64,000 bases of DNA from Sulfurimonas sp. Lineage in GTDB: Bacteria; Campylobacterota; Campylobacteria; Campylobacterales; Sulfurimonadaceae. The stretch is taken from contig JAKFWK010000004.1 in the NCBI GenBank assembly GCA_021732045.1, forward strand, positions 219,614 to 283,613, in the 5' to 3' direction. Under the pieces are notes generated by a model. The model saw only the letters and a program-made list of their open reading frames with translations. It was not told the DNA's origin and did not search any database. Positions 18,592 through 27,234 of the stretch are shown piece after piece (within the stretch, counting starts at the first letter, position 1; each line of letters opens with the position of its first letter). A program made the translations under genes and the position numbers.

Positions 18592-19653
18592 TTGATACTG
18601 CTTGGCTCGACTGGCTCTATCGGCGTAAATACACTCGAAGTTGCTAAAAGATTTAATATACAAATTGAAGTTTTAGTGGCTGGAAAAAATATCACTCTAC
18701 TCAACAAGCAAATTTTAGAACACTCTCCAAAAGTTGTAGTCGTAGCCAACAAAGAAGATGTTTTAAAAGTAAATCATAACAATGTTTTTTATGGAGAAGA
18801 TGCTATTTTAAGTGTCATGGAAGACTCCAAAAGCGAACTTGTTGTAAATGCCCTCGTTGGTTTTTTAGGACTTCGCCCAACTCTAAAAGCTATTTCACTT
18901 GGCAAAAAGGTTGCTCTTGCAAACAAAGAGTCTCTGGTTGCTTGCGGTGCATTTATAGATGTAAGCAGAATCCAGCCAATTGATAGTGAACATTTTGGAC
19001 TTTGGTATCTATTGCAGGATAGAGCTGTAGAGAAGATGATTATTACGGCAAGCGGCGGCGCATTTAGAGATTGGGATATAAAAGAGTTAAAAAACGCAAC
19101 TTTAGCGGACACACAAAAACATCCAAACTGGTCAATGGGGCAAAAAATTACTATAGACAGTGCGACAATGGTAAATAAAATGTTTGAGCTCTTAGAGGCA
19201 AGATGGCTTTTTGGAGAGGGAAAATATGATGCTATCATAGAGACAAAATCTCTAATTCATGCGCTTGTAGACTTTAAAGATGGCTCAACCACTGCTCATT
19301 TTGCCAACGCAAATATGCAACTCCCCATCGCTTTTGCAATCAATAACAAGATGCAGGAAAATATACTCCCTCATGTGGATCTGCTAAAAATCGGCTCTTT
19401 GGAGTTTAGAGAGATAACAAAAGAGAGATATCCAATCTGGCAGATAAAAGATGAGCTCCTTAAAAATCCAGCATTGGGAGTTGTTATAAATTCAGCAAAT
19501 GAAGCCTCAATTGAGAGTTTTATGGGTGGAAAAATAGGATTTATGAATATATCAAAAAATATTTTAGATATATATGAAAAATTTCAAGTGCCTCCAAAGT
19601 GCATAGATGAGGTGTTTGAGATAGATAGAGAAATAAGAGATTTTTTGTCTTAA
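18592..19653 (+). CDS. dxr: 1-deoxy-D-xylulose 5-phosphate reductoisomerase
   Basis: The 353-residue cytosolic enzyme converts DXP to MEP with NADPH, the committed step of the non-mevalonate isoprenoid pathway. The NADPH-binding GSTGSIG is at residues 5-11, with ANKESLV, DSEH and HPNWSMGQKI downstream. The start is TTG at 18592. The preceding in-frame codon is the cdsA stop, so no earlier start is possible, and expression probably depends on ribosomes terminating on cdsA. The cdsA-dxr pair is common in Campylobacterota. Confidence 0.95.
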   Translation: MILLGSTGSIGVNTLEVAKRFNIQIEVLVAGKNITLLNKQILEHSPKVVVVANKEDVLKVNHNNVFYGEDAILSVMEDSKSELVVNALVGFLGLRPTLKAISLGKKVALANKESLVACGAFIDVSRIQPIDSEHFGLWYLLQDRAVEKMIITASGGAFRDWDIKELKNATLADTQKHPNWSMGQKITIDSATMVNKMFELLEARWLFGEGKYDAIIETKSLIHALVDFKDGSTTAHFANANMQLPIAFAINNKMQENILPHVDLLKIGSLEFREITKERYPIWQIKDELLKNPALGVVINSANEASIESFMGGKIGFMNISKNILDIYEKFQVPPKCIDEVFEIDREIRDFLS

Positions 19654-19711
19654 TTCATAAAATTTGCTTAAGAAAAATAAGTAGCGTGAAAAGAAAATAA
19701 CCGTTAAAAGT

Positions 19712-19738
19712 TAAATCAGATAAAATTTCTCTGATTTA
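19712..19738 (+). terminator. Hairpin downstream of dxr
   Basis: A perfect nine-base inverted repeat (taaatcaga and tctgattta) with a nine-base loop lies 58 bases after the dxr stop. It is followed by AAATTTT rather than a clean T tract. It plausibly ends the cdsA-dxr transcript. Confidence 0.5.
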
Positions 19739-19745
19739 AAATTTT

Positions 19746-19762
19746 AGAGCGTAATGCGCTCT
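19746..19762 (+). promoter_or_regulatory. GC-rich hairpin just before a small-peptide gene
   Basis: AGAGCG and CGCTCT form a perfect six-base stem with loop TAATG. It ends eight bases before the AAGGA ribosome binding site of the next small gene. It could protect or regulate that transcript, or act as a second part of the dxr terminator. Confidence 0.35.
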
Positions 19763-19778
19763 TACCAAAGGATACAAA

Positions 19779-19922
19779 ATGAAAAAAGTTATTTTACTTA
19801 TCGCATTAACATTAGGTGCTCTCCAGGCTGACAATATAGTTCACTATGATACTCAAGGTGACAAAGGTACGCAAATTAGCAAGCCAAACTATCCAAGTCA
19901 GGACATTTATCCTACAAACTAG
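19779..19922 (+). CDS. Small exported peptide (47 aa)
   Basis: ATG at 19779 follows AAGGATACAAA. The 47-residue product has a textbook signal peptide (KKVILLIALTLGALQA) and a short mature part of about 30 residues rich in polar residues, without cysteine. It sits between two hairpins as a single-gene unit. Comparable tiny periplasmic peptides are often missed in annotation. Function unknown. Confidence 0.6.
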   Translation: MKKVILLIALTLGALQADNIVHYDTQGDKGTQISKPNYPSQDIYPTN

Positions 19923-19941
19923 TAGTCTTAAAAAAACTACA

Positions 19942-19967
19942 AAGCTTCGCTTTTATAAGCGGAGCTT
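19942..19967 (+). terminator. Rho-independent terminator after the small-peptide gene
   Basis: An eleven-base stem (AAGCTTCGCTT with AAGCGGAGCTT, one G-U pair) encloses a four-base loop and is followed by a T-rich tract, TTCTTTATATTTCT. It lies 20 bases after the small-peptide stop. Confidence 0.75.
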
Positions 19968-20026
19968 TCTTTATATTTCTCTTTATTTCCCCCATATAAT
20001 CTTTAGAAACCACAAGAACACTATTG

Positions 20027-20032
20027 TATAAT
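20027..20032 (+). promoter_or_regulatory. Candidate -10 box for tsaD
   Basis: A perfect TATAAT lies 28 bases before the TTG start of tsaD. No clear -35 hexamer is visible. In Campylobacter and Helicobacter sigma-70 promoters a good -10 without a -35 is usual. Confidence 0.45.
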
Positions 20033-20059
20033 CTCGCAATAATATTTTAGGAGTCAATT

Positions 20060-21037
20060 TTGATACTAAGCATTGAGAGTTCTTGCGATGATAGTGCTGT
20101 TGCTATAACAGAGATTGCTACAAAAAAACTTCTTTTTCATAAGAAAATTTCTCAAGAACTAGAGCACTCGGTTTATGGCGGTGTTGTTCCAGAGCTCGCT
20201 TCTAGGCTTCACGCAGAGGCGCTTCCTAAGATTTTAGAGGAGTGTGAGAGTTATTTTTCTAAACTTAAAGCGGTTGCAGTTACAACAACTCCTGGACTCA
20301 GCGTGACTCTTGTGGAGGGGGTAACTATGGCAAAAGCTGTCTCTGTTGCGCTTGATATTCCAGTGATTGGGGTTAATCATCTTGTTGGCCATATATACTC
20401 TTTGTTTATAGAAAAAGAGGAGCAATTCCCGCTTACTGTCCTCTTGGTCTCAGGTGGACATACGCAGGTTATGGAAGTAAAAAGCTTTACTGAGATAAAA
20501 ACAGTTGCTAAAAGCATGGATGATAGTTTTGGCGAGAGTTTCGATAAGGTTGCCAAAATGATGAATCTTGGCTATCCAGGTGGACCTGTAGTAGAAAATT
20601 TAGCAAAAAATGGAAATAGAAAAAGATATGATTTTTCAGTTCCACTTTCTCGTTCCCCACTAATTGCTTTTTCATACTCAGGACTTAAAAATGCAGTTAG
20701 GCTTGCAGTTGAAAAGGCAACAGAGGCTGATTATGTGGATATTGCTGCTTCGTTTGAGCACATAGCAACGGTTCATATAGTGCAAAAATTAAAAAAATAT
20801 TTTAAAAACACTCCTCCAAAGAGGTTTGCTATTGTTGGCGGAGCTAGTGCAAACTTATATCTCCGTAAGAATATAGAAGAGTTGTTGCAGCCATACAAAG
20901 CAGAGCTTCTCTTAAGTGAGTTAAAATTTTGCTCAGACAATGCCGCTATGATAGGAAGAGCGTCTTTAGAGATGTATGAAAAGAAGTTGTTTAGTAGTCT
21001 CGATGAGCTTGTCGTTTTTCCAAGAAGCAGTATATAA
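20060..21037 (+). CDS. tsaD: tRNA N6-threonylcarbamoyladenosine transferase subunit TsaD
   Basis: The 325-residue protein is the catalytic subunit that moves the threonylcarbamoyl group onto A37 of ANN-decoding tRNAs, acting with TsaB and TsaE. The metal-binding histidines are H107 and H111 in NHLVGH. SGGHTQ at 131-136 and the nucleotide-binding [11 protein letters not shown] with PGGP are present. The start is TTG 20060, set by AGGAG at 20049-20053 and by the N-terminus [12 protein letters not shown] aligning with the family. Length is normal. Confidence 0.95.
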   Translation: MILSIESSCDDSAVAITEIATKKLLFHKKISQELEHSVYGGVVPELASRLHAEALPKILEECESYFSKLKAVAVTTTPGLSVTLVEGVTMAKAVSVALDIPVIGVNHLVGHIYSLFIEKEEQFPLTVLLVSGGHTQVMEVKSFTEIKTVAKSMDDSFGESFDKVAKMMNLGYPGGPVVENLAKNGNRKRYDFSVPLSRSPLIAFSYSGLKNAVRLAVEKATEADYVDIAASFEHIATVHIVQKLKKYFKNTPPKRFAIVGGASANLYLRKNIEELLQPYKAELLLSELKFCSDNAAMIGRASLEMYEKKLFSSLDELVVFPRSSI

Positions 21038-21147
21038 TCTTAAAAATTTCTTATTTGAAAACACACTTTTTCTAATTAAGAGTAATATTATCCGATTTAA
21101 ATTATACTTCTCTCAACAAACAAGAAAAACAAAATAAGGAGCCAAAA

Positions 21148-21651
21148 ATGGCAACAACAAAGTTTAAAGGTGTAGATGTTGAGTTACTTGGAAATCAAGT
21201 AAATGTTGGTGATAAAGCTCCAGAAGTTACAGTTGTTAACTCGGCTGGTTTAGGTGATGTAGTAGTTGGTGGTGCACAAGGTGTAAAACAACTTATCATC
21301 GTTGTTCCTTCATTGGACACTGGTGTATGTGCTACTGAAACTCGTAATTTCAACGCAAAAGCTTCTTCAATGGAAGGTGTTAAAGTTACTATCGTTTCAC
21401 TTGACTTACCATTTGCATCTGGTCGTTTTTGCCAAGCTGAGGGAATAGATAAGCTAACTGTTGCTTCAGATTTCAGAAACAAAGATTTTGCTAACGCTTA
21501 TGGTGTTTTACTTGGTGGTTCTGTTCTTGCTGGTGTGACTTGTCGTGCAATCTTTGCTGTAAACGAGCAAGGAGTTGTTACCTACAAAGAGATTGTTCCT
21601 GAAATAACTGAGGAACCAAACTACGACGCTGCAATCGCTGCAGTAAAATAA
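21148..21651 (+). CDS. tpx: Thiol peroxidase
   Basis: The 167-residue atypical two-cysteine peroxiredoxin reduces hydrogen peroxide and organic hydroperoxides with thioredoxin. The peroxidatic Cys61 lies in PSLDTGVC and the resolving Cys95 in SGRFC, the same numbering as the E. coli enzyme. Strong ribosome binding site AAGGAG. It stands alone in its own unit with a long structured 3' region, described separately. Codon use is highly biased to T-ending codons, as in the ribosomal genes, which suggests high expression. Confidence 0.95.
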   Translation: MATTKFKGVDVELLGNQVNVGDKAPEVTVVNSAGLGDVVVGGAQGVKQLIIVVPSLDTGVCATETRNFNAKASSMEGVKVTIVSLDLPFASGRFCQAEGIDKLTVASDFRNKDFANAYGVLLGGSVLAGVTCRAIFAVNEQGVVTYKEIVPEITEEPNYDAAIAAVK

Positions 21652-21658
21652 ATTTTTA

Positions 21659-21684
21659 TGTATCTTGTTCGCTCGCAAGATACA
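21659..21684 (+). terminator. Perfect hairpin after tpx
   Basis: TGTATCTTG and CAAGATACA form a perfect nine-base stem with an eight-base loop, eight bases after the tpx stop. No T tract follows, so it may protect the mRNA 3' end rather than stop transcription on its own. Confidence 0.45.
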
Positions 21685-21714
21685 TGATGTGTGACTCCTG
21701 ACATAACTAAAAGA

Positions 21715-21805
21715 TAATTTCACAAGGTTGCCGATTCTCCCTCGGGCAATCTAAAAACGGTGCTTTTGCGCCACAAACTACATATGAGGTGATGACCTCA
21801 TTTTA
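21715..21805 (+). ncRNA. Candidate small RNA or structured 3' UTR between tpx and an outer-membrane gene
   Basis: The segment folds by eye into three consecutive hairpins. The first has a TTGCCGA/TCGGGCAA stem (one bulge) with the C/U-rich loop TTCTCCC. The second pairs GGTGC with GCGCC around TTTT. The third pairs ATGAGGT with ACCTCAT (7 bp, loop GATG) and is followed by TTTTAT, a fair intrinsic terminator. A C/U-rich loop complementary to Shine-Dalgarno sequences is typical of regulatory small RNAs such as RepG in Helicobacter. No open frame fits. Strand is inferred from the terminator. The 5' end is unknown. Confidence 0.4.
21784..21805 (+). terminator. Intrinsic terminator in the tpx downstream region
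   Basis: Perfect seven-base stem ATGAGGT/ACCTCAT with a GATG loop followed by TTTTAT. It ends either the tpx message or an independent small RNA. Confidence 0.6.
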
Positions 21806-21884
21806 TCTCTCCTTCTAATTTTTTACCAGTCATAAGCTCTGTTTAGGGCTGGTAATATTAAGTTTATTCATAAATTCAATCCGT

Positions 21885-21890
21885 TATAAT
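21885..21890 (+). promoter_or_regulatory. Candidate -10 box of the outer-membrane barrel gene
   Basis: TATAAT lies 28 bases before the ATG at 21918, within an AT-rich periodic stretch. No matching -35 is visible, as usual in this phylum. Confidence 0.45.
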
Positions 21891-21917
21891 CATATAAATT
21901 ACACAATTGGAGTTCTA

Positions 21918-22670
21918 ATGAAAAAAATTTTAAGCATAATGGCATGCGGTGCGATTTTAGCTTCTAGTGCGTCCGCAGATTTTACAAGAGTTGAGGCTGG
22001 CGCTGGGGCGTGGATGCAATCTTCAAAAGGAACCGCTTCTTATACTGATGCTGGTGCAAACGGTAGCTATATATCAAATGAGAAAGATAGCACTCAGCCA
22101 TATGTCTGGATGTTGATTAAGCATCCGATTCCTATTCTTCCTAACTTAAGACTGGAGTATACATCTGTAAAAGATGATGGTGCGGCAACTGGTAAATTTA
22201 AAGATTTCAATATCGGAGTAGCCACAACAACCCTGTCATATGATATAAAACAGTACGATATTATCCCTTACTATAATATCTTAGATAACACGGCGTGGAT
22301 TACTCTTGATTTGGGAGTTGATATTAAGATTCTAGATGCCTCGTATAGAGCTGCTCCATCTGGCGCTTTTACCGGTTATAGTGATAGTGCAATGCTAGCT
22401 GTTCCTCTTCTTTATGCAAGAGCAAGAGTTCAAATTCCATCTACAAATATTGGAATTGAATCAGATATAAAGTATTTGACAACAGGCAACTCGACGGTTT
22501 ATGATTTTAGGGCAAAGGTAGATTATACGCTAGATTTCGTTCCTGTTGTTCAGCCTGCTGTTGAAATTGGATACAGAACTCAAAAAATTGATATTGATGA
22601 AAGCGGTGTTGATGTGAAAGCAAATGTAGAATTTTCTGGCTTTTATGCCGGTATGATGGTTCGCTTCTAA
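21918..22670 (+). CDS. TIGR04219-family outer-membrane beta-barrel protein
   Basis: The 250-residue protein has a signal peptide ending at ASSASA and a mature part built of amphipathic beta strands. It ends in a phenylalanine-terminated strand (AGMMVRF), the usual sorting signal for the BAM complex. The pattern LPNLRLEYTS and the alternating strand layout match the TIGR04219 family, found mostly in Campylobacterota and related groups, whose function is unknown. It is monocistronic and converges with the next gene. Confidence 0.8.
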   Translation: MKKILSIMACGAILASSASADFTRVEAGAGAWMQSSKGTASYTDAGANGSYISNEKDSTQPYVWMLIKHPIPILPNLRLEYTSVKDDGAATGKFKDFNIGVATTTLSYDIKQYDIIPYYNILDNTAWITLDLGVDIKILDASYRAAPSGAFTGYSDSAMLAVPLLYARARVQIPSTNIGIESDIKYLTTGNSTVYDFRAKVDYTLDFVPVVQPAVEIGYRTQKIDIDESGVDVKANVEFSGFYAGMMVRF

Positions 22671-22714
22671 ACTTTTTATGACTTTCGCTAAGGGTTTAGA
22701 CTCTTAGCGGTGGC

Positions 22715-23629
22715 TTAATATCTCTTTCCAGTGCTCTCAATCAAATCTCTCTGACTTAAATCCTCAACAAGAATTTTAAAATTTTTAAGTGTTAGTAATC
22801 TTAACTCTGCACTTTTTTGCGTCTTTAGCTCATTCGTAAAACCACTTTTTGAGATAATCACACAGATATCTGGATTTAACTCAGCCAACGAGCACTGCTC
22901 TTTTAGTTTAGCAAGTTCACTTTTTTTGGCTTTGGAGTTTGAGTATTTGCATATTCCAGCAACTATTTTACCAGATGCTGTTTTTGCCAAAATCTCTATC
23001 TCGCTGTTTCTATCCCAATAACTCCCCATCTCAACGATAGCATCATCCGTAAAACTCTTTTTCATAAGCTCCATAGAGAGTTTTAAAAATGTTAGTTCAT
23101 AAAGCCCCTGTTTACGGTTTACAAAAGCTTCTTTAGCCTCTTTGTAGTCGCCCTCTTTTATGGTTTTAAAATACGGCGATACAAATGAGAACCAAAACCT
23201 CATAAAAGGAGAAGAGAAATTTATCTTCTCATCAATGCTATCTTCTGATTGTGGCGGAGCTTCAAGCGAGTTTTCTGTTGTTATAAAACTTCTTTTAGCA
23301 AGTGCTTCTATGGCACTATTTGCATCATTTCTGTTGATTCTGGCTCGCTTTAGCGCGGAGTGAACTCTACGATCACCCATAGCAATGCCACTTAGCAGGG
23401 AGTGTGTAGTCTTATCGCTTTGGGTTATTTTTGTAATATCGCCATGAATGTAGGTGTAGTTTTTAAAAACCTTACTCTCAATAATCTCTTCAAGTGATTT
23501 TGAGACATCAACACTCCAGCCCATTCCTCCAAAAACAGAAAAATACTCAATAGCTTGTTCAAAATCACTAAAGTTGTTTTGAAAATAAAAAGAGCGAAAT
23601 TGCTCTAGTATGGTTGGTTGTTTCGACAT
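22715..23629 (-). CDS. DUF234-like protein without an ATPase domain
   Basis: The 304-residue protein has a C-terminal region (about 200-260, with MGSYWDRNSEIEILA and AGICKYS) that resembles DUF234, a restriction-endonuclease-like domain normally fused behind a P-loop ATPase in AAA proteins. The E..I....GKI..G.C.Y pattern keeps the likely nuclease acidic and lysine residues. The N-terminal 150 residues contain a winged-helix-like part (INRNDANSAIEALAKRSFI) but no Walker A. It is therefore a stand-alone DUF234 protein. Partner and role are unknown. Confidence 0.65.
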   Translation of the reverse strand: MSKQPTILEQFRSFYFQNNFSDFEQAIEYFSVFGGMGWSVDVSKSLEEIIESKVFKNYTYIHGDITKITQSDKTTHSLLSGIAMGDRRVHSALKRARINRNDANSAIEALAKRSFITTENSLEAPPQSEDSIDEKINFSSPFMRFWFSFVSPYFKTIKEGDYKEAKEAFVNRKQGLYELTFLKLSMELMKKSFTDDAIVEMGSYWDRNSEIEILAKTASGKIVAGICKYSNSKAKKSELAKLKEQCSLAELNPDICVIISKSGFTNELKTQKSAELRLLTLKNFKILVEDLSQRDLIESTGKRY

Positions 23630-23678
23630 CTTAAACCCTTTTTTACTTATTTTAATAATACGCTAATCAACAAGAAAA

Positions 23679-23882
23679 CTACTGCTCTCTTGTTATATCT
23701 ATGCCTAATGCTTTGAGTTTGTAGCCAAGCTCTATAACTCTATCTTTGTATTTATCAGACTCCACAAAACCCTCGTAAGCGTCCATTTTTTGCTCATAGA
23801 CTAGGGCTTCGATGCCATCTATTTTCGCTAAGATTGCCTCTAGCTCTTCTTCTAGCTCTTCTACTGTTTCTAGTTCTTGCAT
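23679..23882 (-). CDS. Small acidic coiled-coil protein
   Basis: The 67-residue protein has a heptad-rich N-terminal half dominated by glutamate and leucine and is probably an alpha-helical hairpin. It lies between rmuC and the DUF234 gene on the same strand, 59 bases downstream of rmuC. No recognised family. Confidence 0.5.
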   Translation of the reverse strand: MQELETVEELEEELEAILAKIDGIEALVYEQKMDAYEGFVESDKYKDRVIELGYKLKALGIDITREQ

Positions 23883-23941
23883 TTTCTTTTTTCCATATTT
23901 TAAAATTCTTTAGGATTATATAATCATCCCACTAAAATCAA

Positions 23942-25198
23942 CTACTCTTCAAGCTGTTTAGTAACATGATTCGGTAACTTTTTAGAGGTTGCGGCACCCA
24001 GCTGCTCTAGTTTTTGAAACTGACTTGTTATGCTTCCTGCTCCGCTATGAAGCCTTGAAAACGCCTCATCGTAGGTCTTTTGAACCGTTACAATCTGCTT
24101 TCCAAGTCTGTCCACGCTATCTATAAAACTTGAAAATTTATCAAAAAGTAGTCCAGCCCTTTTTGCTATCTCTTGAGCATTTTTCTGCTGATGCTCATAC
24201 TTCCAAGTGTTCTCAACTGCGCGCAGCGACACCATCAAAGTCGTTGGTCCAACTAGAATAACATTTTTCTTAAACGCCTCATCAAAAAGTGTGTTATCAT
24301 ACTCTAGCGCCGCAAGCAAAGCGCTCTCGATTGGTACAAACATAAAGATAAAATCAAGTGTCTCAACACCTTTTAGATTCGCATAATCCTTTTGACTAAG
24401 CTCTTTTATATGTCTTCTCATTGAAGCGATATGCTCTTTTAAAGATGCCTCTTTTTGCTCTTCATCCTCAGCAGATGCGTACTTCTCATAAGCACTTAGA
24501 GAGGTTTTTGCGTCTATTATAATATCTCTGCCATCTGGGAGATGCACTATAACATCAGGGCGAAATCTGCTCCCGTCACTCTCGTGCTCAAGACTAACCT
24601 CTCTATCAAACTCAACTCCCTCGCGTAAACCAGAGTGACTAAGAACGCTCTCTAAAATCATCTCACCCCAAACACCCTGCTTTTTACTCTCGCCTTTTAG
24701 GGCATTTGTGAGGCTATTTGCATCTCTGCTCATTTGATGGTTTATCTCTTTTATACTTTTTATCTCAGCTTGAAGCATCGAGCGATCTTTTGCCTCTTTT
24801 ATGTAAACATCATCTATTTGCTTCTTGAACTCATTAAACTGCTCTTTCATTGGAGCAATAATCTTGCTGATACTCTCTTGATTTTGCGAGGAGAATTTTT
24901 GCGAATTTGACTCCAAAATCTTGTTTGCAATCTCTTTAAATTCAAGTTTCATCTGTTCTTTGTTTTTCTCAAGAAGCTCTATTTTTTCACTGTTTGCTCT
25001 TTTTTCCAGAGCCATTTGCGCTTCAAATTTCTCATTTAAGCCATTTATCCGCTCACTTAAAACACTATTTTGACTATGAAGCGCTGAGGAGTTCACAACT
25101 TCTCTATCAAGCAGATCTCTTAAATTTTTAACACTTAAAACCCAGACAGCCAGAGCGCCAAACGCCACTCCAACGATAAGATACAACAGTTCAAACAT
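23942..25198 (-). CDS. rmuC: DNA recombination protein RmuC
   Basis: The 418-residue protein begins with a transmembrane anchor (residues 3-21), followed by a long coiled coil (about 35-150) and the RmuC nuclease-like domain (about 170-370). The latter includes KGVWGE-like KKQGVWGEMILE, RPDVIVHLPDGRDIIIDAK with the conserved D-x-K motif, and MFVPIESA. RmuC limits inversions at short repeats in E. coli. Its exact reaction is not established. Confidence 0.92.
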   Translation of the reverse strand: MFELLYLIVGVAFGALAVWVLSVKNLRDLLDREVVNSSALHSQNSVLSERINGLNEKFEAQMALEKRANSEKIELLEKNKEQMKLEFKEIANKILESNSQKFSSQNQESISKIIAPMKEQFNEFKKQIDDVYIKEAKDRSMLQAEIKSIKEINHQMSRDANSLTNALKGESKKQGVWGEMILESVLSHSGLREGVEFDREVSLEHESDGSRFRPDVIVHLPDGRDIIIDAKTSLSAYEKYASAEDEEQKEASLKEHIASMRRHIKELSQKDYANLKGVETLDFIFMFVPIESALLAALEYDNTLFDEAFKKNVILVGPTTLMVSLRAVENTWKYEHQQKNAQEIAKRAGLLFDKFSSFIDSVDRLGKQIVTVQKTYDEAFSRLHSGAGSITSQFQKLEQLGAATSKKLPNHVTKQLEE

Positions 25199-25306
25199 AT
25201 ATTCTCTTTTTTATTGGATTATACAAAAAAATAAGGACAATAGGTAACATATAGTATTATTGCGCATCGTAAATAGTAGTATATTTTTTTAAAACAAAGG
25301 GATTTT

Positions 25307-26677
25307 ATGAATACAAAAGAGTTTAAAACACTTCCTCTCTCTGCTGAAATGCTAGATAATTTGAAAGATATTGGCTACGCAGAGATGACTGAAATTCAGG
25401 CTCAAAGTTTGCCGTATATCTTAGAGGGTAGAGATGTTATTGCTGAGGCAAAGACTGGAAGTGGCAAAACTGCGGCGTTTGGCATAGGTTTGCTTCATAA
25501 ACTCCAAGTTAAAAAATTTAGAGTTCAGGCTCTTATCCTCTGCCCGACAAGAGAGTTAGCTGATCAGGTTGCAAAAGAGATTCGTATGCTCGCTCGCGCT
25601 ACTCATAATGTTAAGATTTTAACACTTTGCGGTGGAGTTGCTTTTGGTCCACAGTTAGGCTCACTCCGCCATGGCGCGCACGTCATCGTCGGAACTCCAG
25701 GGAGGATTTTAAAGCATCTGAAAAAAGATTCGCTCTCGCTTTCTGATGTTGATACTTTAGTGCTTGATGAAGCGGACAGAATGCTCGATATGGGATTTAG
25801 TGAAGAGATAAACGAGGTTTTGACATTTGTGCCAAAAGAGAGACAAACTCTTCTCTTCTCGGCTACTTACAGCAAGGAGATTTTAGCCGTTAGTGCATCT
25901 ATCCAAAACGACGCTATAACCGTAAAAACAACCGCGACCGAGAGCGGTAACAAAATAGTAGAGCGATTTTATGAGGTTGAATATGGTAAAAAACTAGAGG
26001 TATTGGTAAAAATATTTAGCAATTTCTCTCCAGATAATGCCATAGTTTTTTGTAACACAAAAGCTGAAGCCGATGAAATCGCTAACACACTACAAACAAA
26101 AAAGATAGACGCACTCTCTATTCATGGGGATTTAGAGCAGTATGAGAGAAACGATGTATTAGTTCAGTTTGCTAACAAAAGTTGTAGAGTGTTAGTTGCA
26201 ACAGATGTGGCGGCTAGAGGTTTAGATATAAAAGAGCTCTCTATGGTTGTCAACTATGATATACCTCATGGTAGCGAGACTTATACTCACAGAATAGGAC
26301 GGACAGGACGGGCTGGAGCAGAAGGACTCGCTTTTACACTCTACACTCCAAATGAAGCGCAAAATGCAAACGAATACAAAAGCAGAAATCCACTCTTTGA
26401 AGACGCATCAGAGCTCAAATCAATGAATGGGTTTGAGATGAAACCTACTAACATAACGCTTGTTATAGAGGGTGGGAAAAAAGATAAAGTTCGAGCTGGC
26501 GACTTGCTTGGCGCACTGACCGGTGAGGCTGGACTCGAGGGCGCTTCTATTGGGAAAATAGATATTTATGATAGACAGAGTTATGTTGCAATCAAAGCAA
26601 GTGAAGTAGATTATGCTCATGAGAAGCTAAAAAATGGAAAAATCAAAGGCAAAAAATTCTCCGTTTGGATTCTCTAA
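25307..26677 (+). CDS. dbpA: DEAD-box RNA helicase DbpA
   Basis: The 456-residue protein has all DEAD-box motifs: AKTGSGKT (48-55), PTREL, TPGR, DEAD near 155, SAT, RGLD and HRIGRTGR. The C-terminal 70 residues match the DbpA RNA-binding domain (GDLLGALTGEAGL, then IGKIDIYDRQSYVAI), which binds hairpin 92 of 23S rRNA during 50S assembly. The length equals that of E. coli DbpA within one residue. It is followed after 27 bases by a metallopeptidase gene. Confidence 0.93.
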   Translation: MNTKEFKTLPLSAEMLDNLKDIGYAEMTEIQAQSLPYILEGRDVIAEAKTGSGKTAAFGIGLLHKLQVKKFRVQALILCPTRELADQVAKEIRMLARATHNVKILTLCGGVAFGPQLGSLRHGAHVIVGTPGRILKHLKKDSLSLSDVDTLVLDEADRMLDMGFSEEINEVLTFVPKERQTLLFSATYSKEILAVSASIQNDAITVKTTATESGNKIVERFYEVEYGKKLEVLVKIFSNFSPDNAIVFCNTKAEADEIANTLQTKKIDALSIHGDLEQYERNDVLVQFANKSCRVLVATDVAARGLDIKELSMVVNYDIPHGSETYTHRIGRTGRAGAEGLAFTLYTPNEAQNANEYKSRNPLFEDASELKSMNGFEMKPTNITLVIEGGKKDKVRAGDLLGALTGEAGLEGASIGKIDIYDRQSYVAIKASEVDYAHEKLKNGKIKGKKFSVWIL

Positions 26678-26704
26678 CTAAGAGCTCTGCTATAGGATTT
26701 AAAA

Positions 26705-27217
26705 ATGTATAGATACATCAACCACTATCCAGAGGTCACAAAAAATCAAGTTAGGGCGCTGGTTGAGCAAGAAAAACTTGGTCTTTATCTTAAAGGCAAA
26801 TATAAAAATCTGCATTCGTATAAGACGGATAAAACGCTCTTTGGTTATATAAATAATCTAAAAAATGAGCATATGAAAAAGTCAAATCCACTTAGTAAAG
26901 TGCTTTATGATGGGAAAATGGATGTTGTGAGTAGCGCGCTAGGAACCCATCATTTCATCTCGCGAGTTCAAGGCGCTAAGCTAAAAGCAAAAAATGAGAT
27001 ACGAATATCATCAATGTTTAAAGCTCTGCCAGAGGAGTTTTTGGAGATGATAGCAGTTCATGAGCTAGCTCATTTTAAAGAGAAAGAGCACAACAAAGCT
27101 TTTTATAAACTCTGTGTCTATATGCAACCATCTTACCATCAAGTAGAGTTTGATTTGAGGCTCTACTTGACGCATCTAGAGCTCTATCCATCCAACTCTA
27201 CAAATCTTTTTTTATAA
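26705..27217 (+). CDS. YgjP-like (DUF45) putative metallopeptidase
   Basis: The 170-residue protein contains HELAH at 119-123 with a further histidine at 129, the zinc site of the YgjP/WLM-like metallopeptidase group. The usual family length is near 230, so this is a short member lacking part of the N-terminal region. AGGATTT precedes the ATG. It is probably co-transcribed with dbpA. Substrate unknown. Confidence 0.8.
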   Translation: MYRYINHYPEVTKNQVRALVEQEKLGLYLKGKYKNLHSYKTDKTLFGYINNLKNEHMKKSNPLSKVLYDGKMDVVSSALGTHHFISRVQGAKLKAKNEIRISSMFKALPEEFLEMIAVHELAHFKEKEHNKAFYKLCVYMQPSYHQVEFDLRLYLTHLELYPSNSTNLFL

Positions 27218-27234
27218 TCTATTGCTAAATCAAA

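Noticed and set aside
21652..21917. 4.5S RNA, tmRNA or 6S RNA in the tpx downstream gap
   Set aside because: The conserved SRP tetraloop region, tmRNA tag reading frame and 6S closing stem are not present.
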